From positions 1 through 44,043 of the forward strand of contig CAZVAN010000003.1 of NCBI GenBank assembly GCA_964625245.1: a DNA stretch of 44,043 bases, read 5' to 3'. The position numbers and the translations under genes are program-made. The DNA comes from CAZVAN01 sp964625245. Its GTDB lineage: Bacteria > Patescibacteriota > Saccharimonadia > Saccharimonadales > UBA10212. Shown piece by piece: positions 24,644 through 35,605 of this stretch. The notes beneath the pieces are model-generated. The model saw only the letters and a list, made by a program, of their open reading frames with translations, did not search any database and was not told the origin of the DNA. Positions within the stretch are counted from its first letter, which is position 1. The number at the start of each line of letters is the position of its first letter.

Positions 24644-27010
24644 GTGCTCAGCGGCTAATTTTTCTTCGGTTTTTTTGATATCAATTGTTGTTTTTACTAT
24701 CGTATCCGGTGCCAGGGACATGCTGTCTATGCCGGCCTCAACCAAGAAGCGGGCGAACTCCGGGTAGTCGGATGGGGCCTGGCCGCAGAGACCAATCTTG
24801 ACATGATTGGCTTTGGCAACTTTGATGACCTGCCGTATAAGTGACTTGACCGCTTCATTGTTCTCATCGTAAACATGGGCTACCGTACTATTGTCGCGGT
24901 CTACGCCTAGCGTCAGCTGGGTCAGATCGTTGCTGCCGATTGAGAAGCCGTCAAATAACTGAGCAAACTCCTCGGCTAAAATGACATTGGATGGGATCTC
25001 GCACATAACGTAAACCTGGAAATCGTTTTCACCGCGCTTAAGACCGTTTTGTTCCATGATATCCAGTACTTTTCTGGCTTCGTCCAGGTTGCGGCAGAAT
25101 GGAATCATAGCTTTGATATTGGTGATACCCATTTCGTCGCGGACTTTTTTGAGTGCCTGGCACTCCAGCGCAAAGGCGTCCTTATAGGCTTCAGAGTAAT
25201 AGCGGCTAGCACCGCGCCAGCCGATCATAGGGTTATTTTCTACCGGTTCGAACTGTTTACCCCCCACCAGCCCTGCGTATTCGTTGGTTTTGAAATCGCT
25301 AAAGCGGATGATGACATCATTTGGGTAGAAAGCCGCGCCAATAATAGCAATGCCTTCCGCTAACTTGTCGACAAAGTACTGGGCTTTATTTTCGTAGCCA
25401 TAAGTAAGGTGTTCTATGACTGCGCGGGTGCGCTTATCGTGCACTTGATCGAAGTGTAGTAGCGCCAAGGGGTGGACTTTGATATGCGAGTCGATGATGA
25501 ACTCTTCACGGGCCAGACCAACACCATCATTTGGAATCATAGAGTAAGCGAAGGCGTGGTCCGGCGAGCCGATATTCATCATGATCTTGGTGTGAGGCCG
25601 CTCTAAGTTCTCGATGTTTGTTTTTTGAACTTCAAATTTTAGCTCGCCTTTATAGACAAGGCCTTCATCGCCCTCGGCGCAGCTGACTGTAATGGGCTCC
25701 TTATTGGCTATTTTCTCCGTGGCGTCGCCGGAACCGACCACACAGGGAATGCCCAGCTCACGCGATACGATTGCGGCGTGGCAGGTGCGCCCGCCCTTGT
25801 CAGTTACGATGGCGCTGGCAATTTTCATGATTGGCACCCAGTCCGGGTCGGTCATTTCGGTAACCAGTACGTCACCTTCCTTGAACATGCTGATATCTTT
25901 GAGGTCAATGATTTTGCTAGCCCGGCCGGCACCAATTCTGTTGCCGACACTCGTGCCCCGCACGATCACTTCACCTTGCTCTTGCAGTCTGTATTCTTCG
26001 ATTACGGAGTTAGTCTTGCGGGAGGCGACGGTTTCACCTCTGGCCTGCACGATGTATAGTTGGCCGTCGTCTTCGTCTAGCGCCCACTCGATATCCATTG
26101 GGTGTCCGTAGTGCTGTTCTATTTTCATCGCCCAATCGGCCAGGGTCTTAACCTGGTCGTCGGTAATGGAATATTGCTCACGCTCATGCTTGGGCACCAG
26201 TACGTTCTTGGTTTTGGAGCCTTCCACAGGAATCATGCGGAGTTTCTTCTCGCCGACTCGCTTTTTGAGAATGGCCATAGTGGGTTTGAAAACGGTGAAT
26301 TCATCGGGGCTGACACGGCCCTGGACTATGTTTTCGCCAAGTCCGTAAATACTGGTGACAACTACGGCGTTACGGAAACCAGTTTCGGTATCAATAGTGA
26401 ACATAATGCCTGCGGCTTTTGAGCGCACCGCCACCATTTGTTGAATACCAACCGACAGCGCAACCTTCATGTGGTCAAAGCCTTTTTCTACTCGGTAGGC
26501 AATGGCACGGTTAGTAAACAGCGAGGCTATACAGGATTTGGTGTAGCTGAGTACATCTTCAACGCCGGAGACGTTCAGGTAAGTTTCTTGCTGGCCGGCG
26601 AAGCTGGCATCGGGCAGATCTTCAGCTGTAGCGCTGGAGCGCACCGCCACAACCAGGTTCTCTTGGTTGCATATCCCACTCAACTTCTGATAACCATCTC
26701 GGATTTCTTGCGCAAAGTCCTGCGGCAAATCGACATCGGTAATCATTGAACGAAGCTTGGCACCGCGTCGCTCCAAGTCCTTAACATCATGCACATCCAG
26801 ACCTTCAAGTTCCTTGGCAATACGCTCCGACAAGCCAGTGCTTTCTAGAAAATAACGATAGGCACCAGAAGTTGTAGCAAAACCGTTAGGCAGCTTCACT
26901 CCTTGAGGTGCCAGATGTTGAACCATCTCACCTAAAGAAGCGTTTTTCCCGCCTACCTCAGGAATATCAGCCAGAGAAATCTCATCGAAGAACTTTATGT
27001 ACTTGTGCAT
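24635..27010 (-). CDS. ppsA: Phosphoenolpyruvate synthase (pyruvate, water dikinase)
   Basis: Interconverts pyruvate + ATP + water and PEP + AMP + phosphate. The N-terminal ATP-grasp domain begins with GGKNASLGEM (about 21-30). The swivelling phosphohistidine domain contains GGRTCHAAIVSRELG with catalytic His411 (His421 in Escherichia coli). The C-terminal PEP/pyruvate barrel ends with GLCGQAPSDYPEF, which carries the catalytic Cys. The length of 791 aa is nearly identical to Escherichia coli PpsA. In a minimal fermentative cell it may run in the pyruvate-forming direction, but that is inference. The neighbourhood holds enolase, phosphoglycerate mutase and a lactate-type dehydrogenase. The start is supported by a GAGAGTGGG stretch upstream. 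Confidence 0.95.
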   Translation of the reverse strand: MHKYIKFFDEISLADIPEVGGKNASLGEMVQHLAPQGVKLPNGFATTSGAYRYFLESTGLSERIAKELEGLDVHDVKDLERRGAKLRSMITDVDLPQDFAQEIRDGYQKLSGICNQENLVVAVRSSATAEDLPDASFAGQQETYLNVSGVEDVLSYTKSCIASLFTNRAIAYRVEKGFDHMKVALSVGIQQMVAVRSKAAGIMFTIDTETGFRNAVVVTSIYGLGENIVQGRVSPDEFTVFKPTMAILKKRVGEKKLRMIPVEGSKTKNVLVPKHEREQYSITDDQVKTLADWAMKIEQHYGHPMDIEWALDEDDGQLYIVQARGETVASRKTNSVIEEYRLQEQGEVIVRGTSVGNRIGAGRASKIIDLKDISMFKEGDVLVTEMTDPDWVPIMKIASAIVTDKGGRTCHAAIVSRELGIPCVVGSGDATEKIANKEPITVSCAEGDEGLVYKGELKFEVQKTNIENLERPHTKIMMNIGSPDHAFAYSMIPNDGVGLAREEFIIDSHIKVHPLALLHFDQVHDKRTRAVIEHLTYGYENKAQYFVDKLAEGIAIIGAAFYPNDVIIRFSDFKTNEYAGLVGGKQFEPVENNPMIGWRGASRYYSEAYKDAFALECQALKKVRDEMGITNIKAMIPFCRNLDEARKVLDIMEQNGLKRGENDFQVYVMCEIPSNVILAEEFAQLFDGFSIGSNDLTQLTLGVDRDNSTVAHVYDENNEAVKSLIRQVIKVAKANHVKIGLCGQAPSDYPEFARFLVEAGIDSMSLAPDTIVKTTIDIKKTEEKLAAEHSG

Positions 27011-27157
27011 TTTTGCCCACTCTCATTTTCGTTTATGTTTTTTACTTTAAGCGCATTATACCAGTATTATTGTGCATTAACACCTAAGAAAGAATGTGAT
27101 TATAGTCACACTACACTTCTTTGTGTGCAGCTACTCTTTGCTAGGCAACGAAAGGAC

Positions 27158-27163
27158 TATAAT
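27158..27163 (+). promoter_or_regulatory. -10 box fixing the start of the kinase-like gene (leaderless type)
   Basis: TATAAT ends 7 nt before the ATG at 27171, so transcription should begin at the start codon. This argues against the in-frame upstream start at 27096. Confidence 0.6.
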
Positions 27164-27170
27164 TAGCTTT

Positions 27171-27782
27171 ATGAGCGAGCAAATAAAAATAATTTCGGGT
27201 TGGCTTCAAGCGGGTTCCATCAATATTTTTGGCAGACCCTTTTCCGGCAAAGACACCCAGGGACAAATACTGGCGGACTTATTCCAGGCACCGCTCATCG
27301 GCGGCGGCGACATATTGCGGTCTCACCACGACCCGGCAAAAATTGAGCAAATACTGGCTAGTGGCGGAATTGTACCTTCTGATTTTTACCTCAACATGGT
27401 TCTACCATATTTGTCGCGACCAAATTTTAAAGACAAGCCTCTGGTGCTGAGCGCCGTCGGCCGTTCGCACGGGGAAGAAGAAACCATAATGAAGGCCGCC
27501 GCCGACTCCGGCCACCCTATAAAAGCCGTCATTGTCTTGCAGCTATCTGAAGAGGAGGTCTGGCGACGATTTGAGGAGTCTAGGCTTGAGCACGACCGCG
27601 GCAATCGCTCCGACGACCACCATAATGTGCTAAAAACCAGGCTCCAAAAATTCCAGGATAAAACTGTTCCGGTCATAGAATTCTATCGACATAAAAAACT
27701 ACTCATAGAGGTTGACGGGGAAAAGGGCCGCGAAGAAGTGACAAGTAAAATTCTAGAAGAACTGGCGAGCCGCACATCTTAA
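27171..27782 (+). CDS. Adenylate kinase-like NMP kinase, divergent
   Basis: A 203-residue P-loop protein that resembles adenylate kinase. The loop reads GRPFSGKDTQ at 21-30, against the usual GxPGSGKGTQ. It is followed by GGGDILR at the NMP-binding position, and by a lid-like segment with EDRGNRSDDH-type charged residues and a DR pair (about 142-150). Transfer of phosphate between ATP and a nucleoside monophosphate is expected, but the substitutions leave the substrate open. The length is close to normal for adenylate kinase. The ATG at 27171 is chosen because a TATAAT lies 7 nt upstream. Its last 4 bases overlap the convergent dehydrogenase-mutase gene. Confidence 0.8.
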   Translation: MSEQIKIISGWLQAGSINIFGRPFSGKDTQGQILADLFQAPLIGGGDILRSHHDPAKIEQILASGGIVPSDFYLNMVLPYLSRPNFKDKPLVLSAVGRSHGEEETIMKAAADSGHPIKAVIVLQLSEEEVWRRFEESRLEHDRGNRSDDHHNVLKTRLQKFQDKTVPVIEFYRHKKLLIEVDGEKGREEVTSKILEELASRTS

Positions 27783-29437
27783 GCATTAGGCGGCTTGGTA
27801 TCTATTTGTACAACCGATGAGCCTCCGCGCAGGCCGTCCGCGGAAACGTCGTAGATAATAATCTGACCAAAAAGCATTTCTAGCTGGCTAACGTCTTCGT
27901 CACCAATAGACTCCAGATATTTCATAAGTGCTCTAATGCTGTTGCCGTGGGCAACAATTAAGACATTCTTGCCGTCCAGCAAGAGTGGCAGGATGGTCTC
28001 CTTATAGAATGGGGCAACCCGCTCATAAACCATTTTAAGCGTTTCGCCGCCTGGTACCGGTACGTCCCAACCGCGGCGCAGAGCATTAAAAGCCTCTTCT
28101 CCCAAAAGCTCTTTCATTTCCCATTTGTTTTTACCGGTATATTCTCCATAATCTCGTTCATTTAAGGCGCTACTGGTTATAATGTCTACCTCAAACTGCT
28201 GGGCAGCGTCCAGCATGCCCTCTAGCGTTTCACGGGTGCGGATTTGCTGGGAGCAGTAGGCAATGTCGATGTGGACATCCATTTTCTTGAGGGCTTGGCC
28301 AAACATAGCCGATTCCTTGAAGCCTTTTTCGCTCAGGTGCACATCCGTTATACCCGTCCACTTACCTGTCGCATTCCACTCCGATTCAGCGTGGCGGGCT
28401 ACTAGTAATTTTCCAGTGGTCTTCTTGAGCGGCGTAACCTTATTGGAAACATTGCCGTACCAAAAATCGATAATGTTTTTGGCGGTGGTTTGGTTAATCC
28501 GTTCGATTGCCTCAACTGTGTTAAAGGCATTATGGGGGCTAATAATAACGTTGGGCATTTTTTCCAGGGCCGATATTTCAACGCCATGGCGCAGGGTTCC
28601 TTCGGGAAGAGTGCTGCTTCGGAGTAGCGCCGTTTCTTCGTGATAATTCAGCAGAGCCTCTCCTTCAATGACGTCAATGGCGGCTCCGCCTAAGCGTCCA
28701 CTATCGAGCTGTTCAATGAGTGCACTCGTGTCTATCAGCTCGCCCCGGGCGGTATTTATAATAATGGCCCCCTGTTTCATTTTGCTTAGCCGTTCACCGT
28801 TCATCAGATGGTGGGTTGAGGGCATATAAGGCACATGGAGTGAAACCACATCCGATTTTTCCAGCAGCTCATCCAGCTCAACGTATTTAAAATGATAACC
28901 TTCCTGCAGCTCTGTTTTTGGATAGCTATCGTAGGCGATGGTCTGCATCGAAAAACCACCGGCAATTTTTAGAGCCTTCTGGCCAATGTGCCCAGTTCCG
29001 ATTACACCAAAAACTTTGCCTTCCAGGTCGTGTCCCATGAGATTATCCGGCGAAAGTTGTTCTTTTTCAGACTTAAGTACAGACGGCAGTTTGCGCTGAA
29101 GGGCGAGCAGCAAAGTGAAAGCGTACTCGGCAACAGTGGCCTCGCCGTAGGTTGGAACATTGACGACTGTCACGTTACGCTCGGCGGCGGCCACAAGGTC
29201 AACATTGTTAAAACCGGTTGAGCGGCAGGCAATGAGCTTAAGGTTTGGCATTGCATCCATAAGCTCGCGAGTCACTTTGCTGGTTACAAAAACAGAAATA
29301 ACCTCAGCATCGGCTTTGCAATTACTCGTCTCAAGCTTGTTGGCAATATATTCCCAGTGGTGGTCAGTCCCTTGAAGCGAAGCACTGAGCTGCTTCGTGT
29401 CGAGCTCGGTCGAGTCATAAAAATATATCTGGGCCAT
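27779..29437 (-). CDS. Fusion: D-2-hydroxyacid (lactate-type) dehydrogenase + 2,3-BPG-dependent phosphoglycerate mutase
   Basis: One continuous frame encodes two metabolic enzymes. Numbering is from the Met at 29437. Residues about 1-335 are a D-isomer 2-hydroxyacid dehydrogenase, with the NAD motif GVIGTGHIGQKA (Gly147, 149, 152), catalytic Arg231 in NTARGELID, Glu258 in IEGEAL and His302 in SPHNAF. Residues about 342-552 are a BPG-dependent phosphoglycerate mutase, with ARHAESEWN containing the phosphorylated His349, LNERDYG with Glu427, and HGNSIRAL with His497. The first half would reduce pyruvate to D-lactate or act on a related acid. The second would interconvert 3- and 2-phosphoglycerate. 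A linker of only a few residues (TPLKKTTG) joins them. A start 12 nt upstream is possible but overlaps the -10 box. Enolase is divergent. Confidence 0.9.
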   Translation of the reverse strand: MAQIYFYDSTELDTKQLSASLQGTDHHWEYIANKLETSNCKADAEVISVFVTSKVTRELMDAMPNLKLIACRSTGFNNVDLVAAAERNVTVVNVPTYGEATVAEYAFTLLLALQRKLPSVLKSEKEQLSPDNLMGHDLEGKVFGVIGTGHIGQKALKIAGGFSMQTIAYDSYPKTELQEGYHFKYVELDELLEKSDVVSLHVPYMPSTHHLMNGERLSKMKQGAIIINTARGELIDTSALIEQLDSGRLGGAAIDVIEGEALLNYHEETALLRSSTLPEGTLRHGVEISALEKMPNVIISPHNAFNTVEAIERINQTTAKNIIDFWYGNVSNKVTPLKKTTGKLLVARHAESEWNATGKWTGITDVHLSEKGFKESAMFGQALKKMDVHIDIAYCSQQIRTRETLEGMLDAAQQFEVDIITSSALNERDYGEYTGKNKWEMKELLGEEAFNALRRGWDVPVPGGETLKMVYERVAPFYKETILPLLLDGKNVLIVAHGNSIRALMKYLESIGDEDVSQLEMLFGQIIIYDVSADGLRGGSSVVQIDTKPPNA

Positions 29438-29447
29438 ATTCAGGTTC

Positions 29448-29453
29448 ATTATA
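29448..29453 (-). promoter_or_regulatory. -10 box for the fusion gene
   Basis: TATAAT on the minus strand ends 10 nt before the ATG at 29437 and overlaps the alternative ATG at 29449. This favours the inner start and a leader of about 3 nt. It lies in the 42-nt divergent gap to enolase. Confidence 0.5.
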
Positions 29454-29479
29454 CATTAGCGGTATGAGAGAATGAGGTT

Positions 29480-30751
29480 ATGAGAATCACACGCCTAGTA
29501 GCAAGGCAAATCCTTGACTCTCGAGGCATGCCCACGGTTGAGTGTGACGCGTGGCTGGAGGGTGGTGTTTTTGGGCGGGCCGCCGTGCCCTCCGGGGCTT
29601 CAACTGGCGCCCATGAAGCCCATGAGCTGCGTGACGAGGCCAAGGCTTACGGCGGAAAGGGCGTGCTTAAGGCCGTAGCCAACATTGAACTTGATATTGC
29701 CAATTGCCTGCGCGGTGTAGCTGCCGATGACCAGTTTCTTATTGACCAGAAAATGATTGAGCTCGACGGAACGCCGGATAAATCAAGACTTGGCGCCAAC
29801 GCTATCCTGGCGGTGTCGCTAGCTTGTGCCCATGCCGCCGCTAAAGCTCGTCAAGTATTACTATATGAGCACATTAACGATATTGCGGGGAAACCCCAGG
29901 AATCGTTGCCGCTGCCGATGATGAATGTTCTTAACGGCGGCAAACACGCCAGTAATTCCGCCGACTTTCAAGAATATATGATTATCCCGCGCGGGGTAGA
30001 AAAATATGCCGATGCCGTACAGGTGGCCTGCGAAATATTCCAGTCGCTAAAGAGTGAAATTGCGGCGGCGGGGGTGTCCACGGCCGTGGGTGACGAGGGC
30101 GGATTCACCTATCCCGTCAAAAATAATACTGAGATGTTTGACTTACTTGGTAGGGCAATTGCGGCGGCGGGTTATAAATTAGGCGACGATGTAGCTTACG
30201 CCATGGATGCGGCAGCGTCTGAGCTGTTCCAGGACGGTAAATATATCTTGAAGACAGAAGACCGGCAACTGGACAACGCCGAGATGATTGATTATCTGGC
30301 GGCTATTTCTCAAAAATACCCACTGCTATCTATCGAGGATGGCCTAGCTCAAGACGAATGGGATGCTTGGGAAGATTTAACGAAAAGACTAGGGGAGCTG
30401 CAGCTAGTTGGCGACGATTTACTGGTAACCAACCAGGAGAGATTGCAACGGGCTATCGACCACCAGGCGGGCAACGCAATTCTTATCAAGCCCAATCAAA
30501 TTGGCACGCTAACCGAAACAATTCGGGCCGTTCAACTAGCAAAAAGCCATGGCTGGCGGACAATTATTTCACATAGAAGCGGCGAGACGGAAGACGTCAC
30601 AATCGTACATCTGGCTATTGGCACCGGCGCCGATCAAATTAAAACCGGCAGTTTGAGCAGGAGCGAACGAACCGCAAAGCATAACGAACTTATGCGTCTG
30701 GAATCTCTTAACGGAGCGTTGCGGCTCGCAAATCCTTTTAAAGAAAACTGA
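29480..30751 (+). CDS. eno: Enolase (phosphopyruvate hydratase)
   Basis: Dehydrates 2-phosphoglycerate to PEP in glycolysis. The N-terminus ARQILDSRGMPTVECDAWLE and the loop AAVPSGASTGAHEAHELRD (about 33-51) carry the flexible-loop Ser. VGDEGGF (about 202-208) and the metal-binding Asp, Glu and Asp residues are in place. ILIKPNQIGTLTET (about 334-347) contains the catalytic Lys, and ISHRSGETED the Ser/Arg motif. The length of 423 aa is typical. The gene is divergent from the dehydrogenase-mutase fusion, only 42 nt from its start, so the preceding and following glycolytic steps are encoded back to back. A weak GAGG lies just before the ATG. Confidence 0.97.
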   Translation: MRITRLVARQILDSRGMPTVECDAWLEGGVFGRAAVPSGASTGAHEAHELRDEAKAYGGKGVLKAVANIELDIANCLRGVAADDQFLIDQKMIELDGTPDKSRLGANAILAVSLACAHAAAKARQVLLYEHINDIAGKPQESLPLPMMNVLNGGKHASNSADFQEYMIIPRGVEKYADAVQVACEIFQSLKSEIAAAGVSTAVGDEGGFTYPVKNNTEMFDLLGRAIAAAGYKLGDDVAYAMDAAASELFQDGKYILKTEDRQLDNAEMIDYLAAISQKYPLLSIEDGLAQDEWDAWEDLTKRLGELQLVGDDLLVTNQERLQRAIDHQAGNAILIKPNQIGTLTETIRAVQLAKSHGWRTIISHRSGETEDVTIVHLAIGTGADQIKTGSLSRSERTAKHNELMRLESLNGALRLANPFKEN

Positions 30752-30873
30752 ATATTTGACTTCAAGATTATAGAAGGGTTGAAGGGGCAGCCAGGCATGA
30801 GCGCAGTTTTGTTTGCTGTTTTTAAATATTGGCTAACCGACCTTTCACAACAGCTACTAGCCGAATACTCGTG

Positions 30874-30879
30874 TACAAT
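30874..30879 (+). promoter_or_regulatory. Probable -10 box (TACAAT)
   Basis: TACAAT, preceded by TG, lies 25 nt before the ATG at 30905. The rest of the 153-nt gap after enolase shows no terminator that I can support. Confidence 0.4.
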
Positions 30880-30904
30880 GAATTAGCGAAGTACGCAACC
30901 AACT

Positions 30905-31321
30905 ATGGACGAAGATAAATCTACAGAATACAAAATATATATCGACAAAGGCATTATTTACTATGAGTTTACTCACGCGCTTTCCATTGACAATGTTTTG
31001 GCTGCCGAAACAGAAGCCTTCAAAATAATAGAAGAGAACAATATTCGGCTGGTACCAACAATTATTTTATTCAAAGACATTGACCAGTCGAAAGTACAAA
31101 TGGGCATCTTTGATTTGGGCAAAGTTGTATCGTTACATAATATAATGAAGTATGCGTCAGGAATCTGGTTCGTTGGAGCTGAAGGGCAGATAAAAACCCT
31201 CGCCAGCGCCTTAAACACTGTGTTTTTAGGAGATCGGGCTCATTTTGTCGCAACACTAGATGAGGCAAAAGCCGCCGCGGAGGCTAATAAAATCGAAGAG
31301 AACTCCCTGCTTGAGCAATAA
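30905..31321 (+). CDS. Hypothetical protein, possible STAS/SpoIIAA-like fold (138 aa)
   Basis: A cytosolic protein of 138 residues without cysteine or membrane segment. An early strand, KIYIDKGIIYYEFTHALS, is followed by a helix, then LVPTIILFKDIDQSK, then a helix and SGIWFVGAEGQIKTLASALN. The alternating strand-helix pattern, with a central hydrophobic strand ending in a polar loop, is like STAS or SpoIIAA-like domains. No diagnostic motif confirms this. The tail is Ala/Glu-rich. It is followed 40 nt later by the M32 carboxypeptidase and may be co-transcribed with it. Confidence 0.7.
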   Translation: MDEDKSTEYKIYIDKGIIYYEFTHALSIDNVLAAETEAFKIIEENNIRLVPTIILFKDIDQSKVQMGIFDLGKVVSLHNIMKYASGIWFVGAEGQIKTLASALNTVFLGDRAHFVATLDEAKAAAEANKIEENSLLEQ

Positions 31322-31361
31322 TTATGGTCCTAATTTCGACGTAAATATCCGGCCAAAAACT

Positions 31362-32846
31362 ATGAATGAAATCAACTCACTAACTAAACAACTCAAGGAA
31401 CTGGCCAAGTATGGTTCGGCGCTAGCCTTGCTGGGCTGGGACGAGGAAGTTAACCTGCCGCCAAAAGGCCATGCCTTCCGCGGCGAGGTGAATGCCCTGT
31501 TATCATCTGACCTTCATAAAAAAGTAACCAGCCCCGAGCTAGCTAGTCTTGTTAAAAGGCTGTCCGCCCCGGACATATTTTCCAAACTAACATTTGATCA
31601 ACAGGTTATAGTCCGCGAAACCAAGCGTGATATTGAGCACGCTAGCAAGCTGCCGCCGGAATTTGTTGAGAGAACGGCTCTGCTGACCAGTAAAGCCTTT
31701 GGGGCATGGGTAGAAGCTCGCAGCAAATCAGACTTCAAGCTATATGAATCGACTTTAAGCGAAATTGTGGAACTAAAAAAAGAAGAAGCCAAATTGATTG
31801 GCTATAAAAACTCGCCTTACGACGCCTTGCTTGATGAGTTTGAACCGGGAATGACCACAGCTAAAGTGGAAGCGCTTTTTGAACCACTGGCAGAGCAACT
31901 GGCTAAGCTTATCGGCACCCTTGATTCAGCCAAAGTGCCGGAGCTGCCCAAGTTCAACTACCCAATAGATAAGCAGAAGAAGCTCAGCGAGGAAATATCC
32001 AGCGCTCTGGGCTATGACCTACAGGCTGGAAATATCAGTATTAGTCCGCACCCATTCACGGTTGCGCCTCATGTTACTGATGTACGAGTTACTACCCGCT
32101 ACGATGAGACAGACTTTTGGGTAGCCTTGGGTTCTACGATCCACGAGGTTGGTCACGCCCTTTATGAGCAAGGCTTATCCGAAACCGACTGGGGTACACC
32201 GCTTGGTGAAGCCGTTTCGCTTGGCGTGCATGAATCACAGTCAAGATCATGGGAAAATTTTGTGGGCCGCAGCCGCAGCTTCACTGACTTTCTATATCCC
32301 AAACTAGAAAAATACTTCGGAAAGTTGCCGTATAACCCGGACGAACTCTATCTCTGGTTAAACAAAGTAAAGCCGGTAGCAATTCGCGTGGAATCGGATG
32401 AAGTAACCTATAACCTGCACATCGTACTTAGGTACGAACTGGAAAAAGCCCTGATTGAGGGGCAACTCCAGGTTGCTGATTTGCCCGCCGCCTGGAATGA
32501 AAAAGTTAAAAAATATCTTGGCCTTGATATTAAGAATGACGCGGATGGGGTACTGCAAGACGTGCATTGGGCGCACGCCGCACTGGGCTACTTTCCAACC
32601 TATACCCTGGGAAATTTATATGCGGCTCAGCTTTTTGAAACTGCCAAAAAAACTATCCCGAAGCTGGAAGACGGATTCGCCAAAGGCGAGTTCAAGCCGC
32701 TGCTAGACTGGTTCAGGCAAAATATTCATAAGGAAGGCCGACGCTACCAGCCCGAAGAGTTGCTAGAGCGAGCCACGGGCGAAAAGTTGAACGCCAACCA
32801 TTTACTAGACCACCTAGCGGCCAAAGTTAAACTGAATTCTAAGTAA
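31362..32846 (+). CDS. M32 metallocarboxypeptidase (Taq type)
   Basis: Zinc carboxypeptidase that removes C-terminal residues from peptides, probably for peptide recycling in the cytosol. The zinc motif HEVGH is at 261-265 within GSTIHEVGHALYEQGL, and the downstream third-ligand region GEAVSLGVHESQSRSWENFVG is a family signature. The N-terminus LKELAKYGSALALLGWDEEVN also matches. The product is 494 residues, the usual M32 length. The frame stays open for 34 codons upstream, but those overlap the previous gene and are not family-like, so ATG at 31362 is chosen. It converges with the ATP synthase operon, with 34 nt between stops and no clear terminator. Confidence 0.94.
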   Translation: MNEINSLTKQLKELAKYGSALALLGWDEEVNLPPKGHAFRGEVNALLSSDLHKKVTSPELASLVKRLSAPDIFSKLTFDQQVIVRETKRDIEHASKLPPEFVERTALLTSKAFGAWVEARSKSDFKLYESTLSEIVELKKEEAKLIGYKNSPYDALLDEFEPGMTTAKVEALFEPLAEQLAKLIGTLDSAKVPELPKFNYPIDKQKKLSEEISSALGYDLQAGNISISPHPFTVAPHVTDVRVTTRYDETDFWVALGSTIHEVGHALYEQGLSETDWGTPLGEAVSLGVHESQSRSWENFVGRSRSFTDFLYPKLEKYFGKLPYNPDELYLWLNKVKPVAIRVESDEVTYNLHIVLRYELEKALIEGQLQVADLPAAWNEKVKKYLGLDIKNDADGVLQDVHWAHAALGYFPTYTLGNLYAAQLFETAKKTIPKLEDGFAKGEFKPLLDWFRQNIHKEGRRYQPEELLERATGEKLNANHLLDHLAAKVKLNSK

Positions 32847-32880
32847 GAACTGCAAGTGTTTCTAGAACGAAGCGATAGGG

Positions 32881-33303
32881 CTAGTGATGTCGCTGTCTCA
32901 TCCGGGCGATATGGAGCTGGGCAGTACTATGTGCCAGAGCCCTATGCGCCTCGTGCAAGGCTCGGCGGCTGCCGGCACTAGATATCAGCTCTTGAGCTCG
33001 AACCAGGGCAGCTTCAGCTTCCTTCTCGTTTACTTCGTCAGAGCTACTGACCTCGTCGCTCAAAAAGCGTAGGTTTTTGCCGTCAACTTCTAAAACCCCG
33101 CCGCTAACGGCGAAATGCTCCATGGCATCGTCTCGGTCTGTCTGTTTGGTGCGGATGCTTATCACGCCGCCAGTTGCGGCGCTAATTAGGGGCATGTGGT
33201 CTTCGAAAACGGCTATCGTACCACCTCTTGCGGGAAGCAATATTTCGTAAGCATCATCGTCAAATTTGATGCCGGTTGGTGCTACTAGCTGAAAGTGGAT
33301 CAC
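32881..33303 (-). CDS. atpC: ATP synthase epsilon subunit
   Basis: F1 central-stalk subunit that couples rotation and can inhibit ATP hydrolysis. The N-terminal beta-sandwich is recognisable (FQLVAPTGIKF, then EILLPARGGTIAV, then HMPLISAATGGVI). The C-terminal helical pair includes NEKEAEAALVRAQELI and an Arg/His-rich end (RMRQRHH). The length of 140 aa is normal. The start is GTG (minus strand at 33303) with a weak AAAGGA that lies inside the end of atpD. It is the last gene of the eight-gene operon. Confidence 0.93.
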   Translation of the reverse strand: MIHFQLVAPTGIKFDDDAYEILLPARGGTIAVFEDHMPLISAATGGVISIRTKQTDRDDAMEHFAVSGGVLEVDGKNLRFLSDEVSSSDEVNEKEAEAALVRAQELISSAGSRRALHEAHRALAHSTAQLHIARMRQRHH

Positions 33304-33310
33304 TTTTTAC

Positions 33311-35603
<2,293 letters not shown>

Positions 35604-35605
35604 CG

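Noticed and set aside
27096..27170. Upstream in-frame start of the adenylate-kinase-like gene.
   Set aside because: A TATAAT box at 27158-27163 lies inside this extension and predicts transcription starting at 27170-27171.
31260..31361. N-terminal extension of the M32 carboxypeptidase.
   Set aside because: These codons overlap the upstream gene in another frame and do not resemble the family. The ATG at 31362 begins exactly where M32 homology begins.
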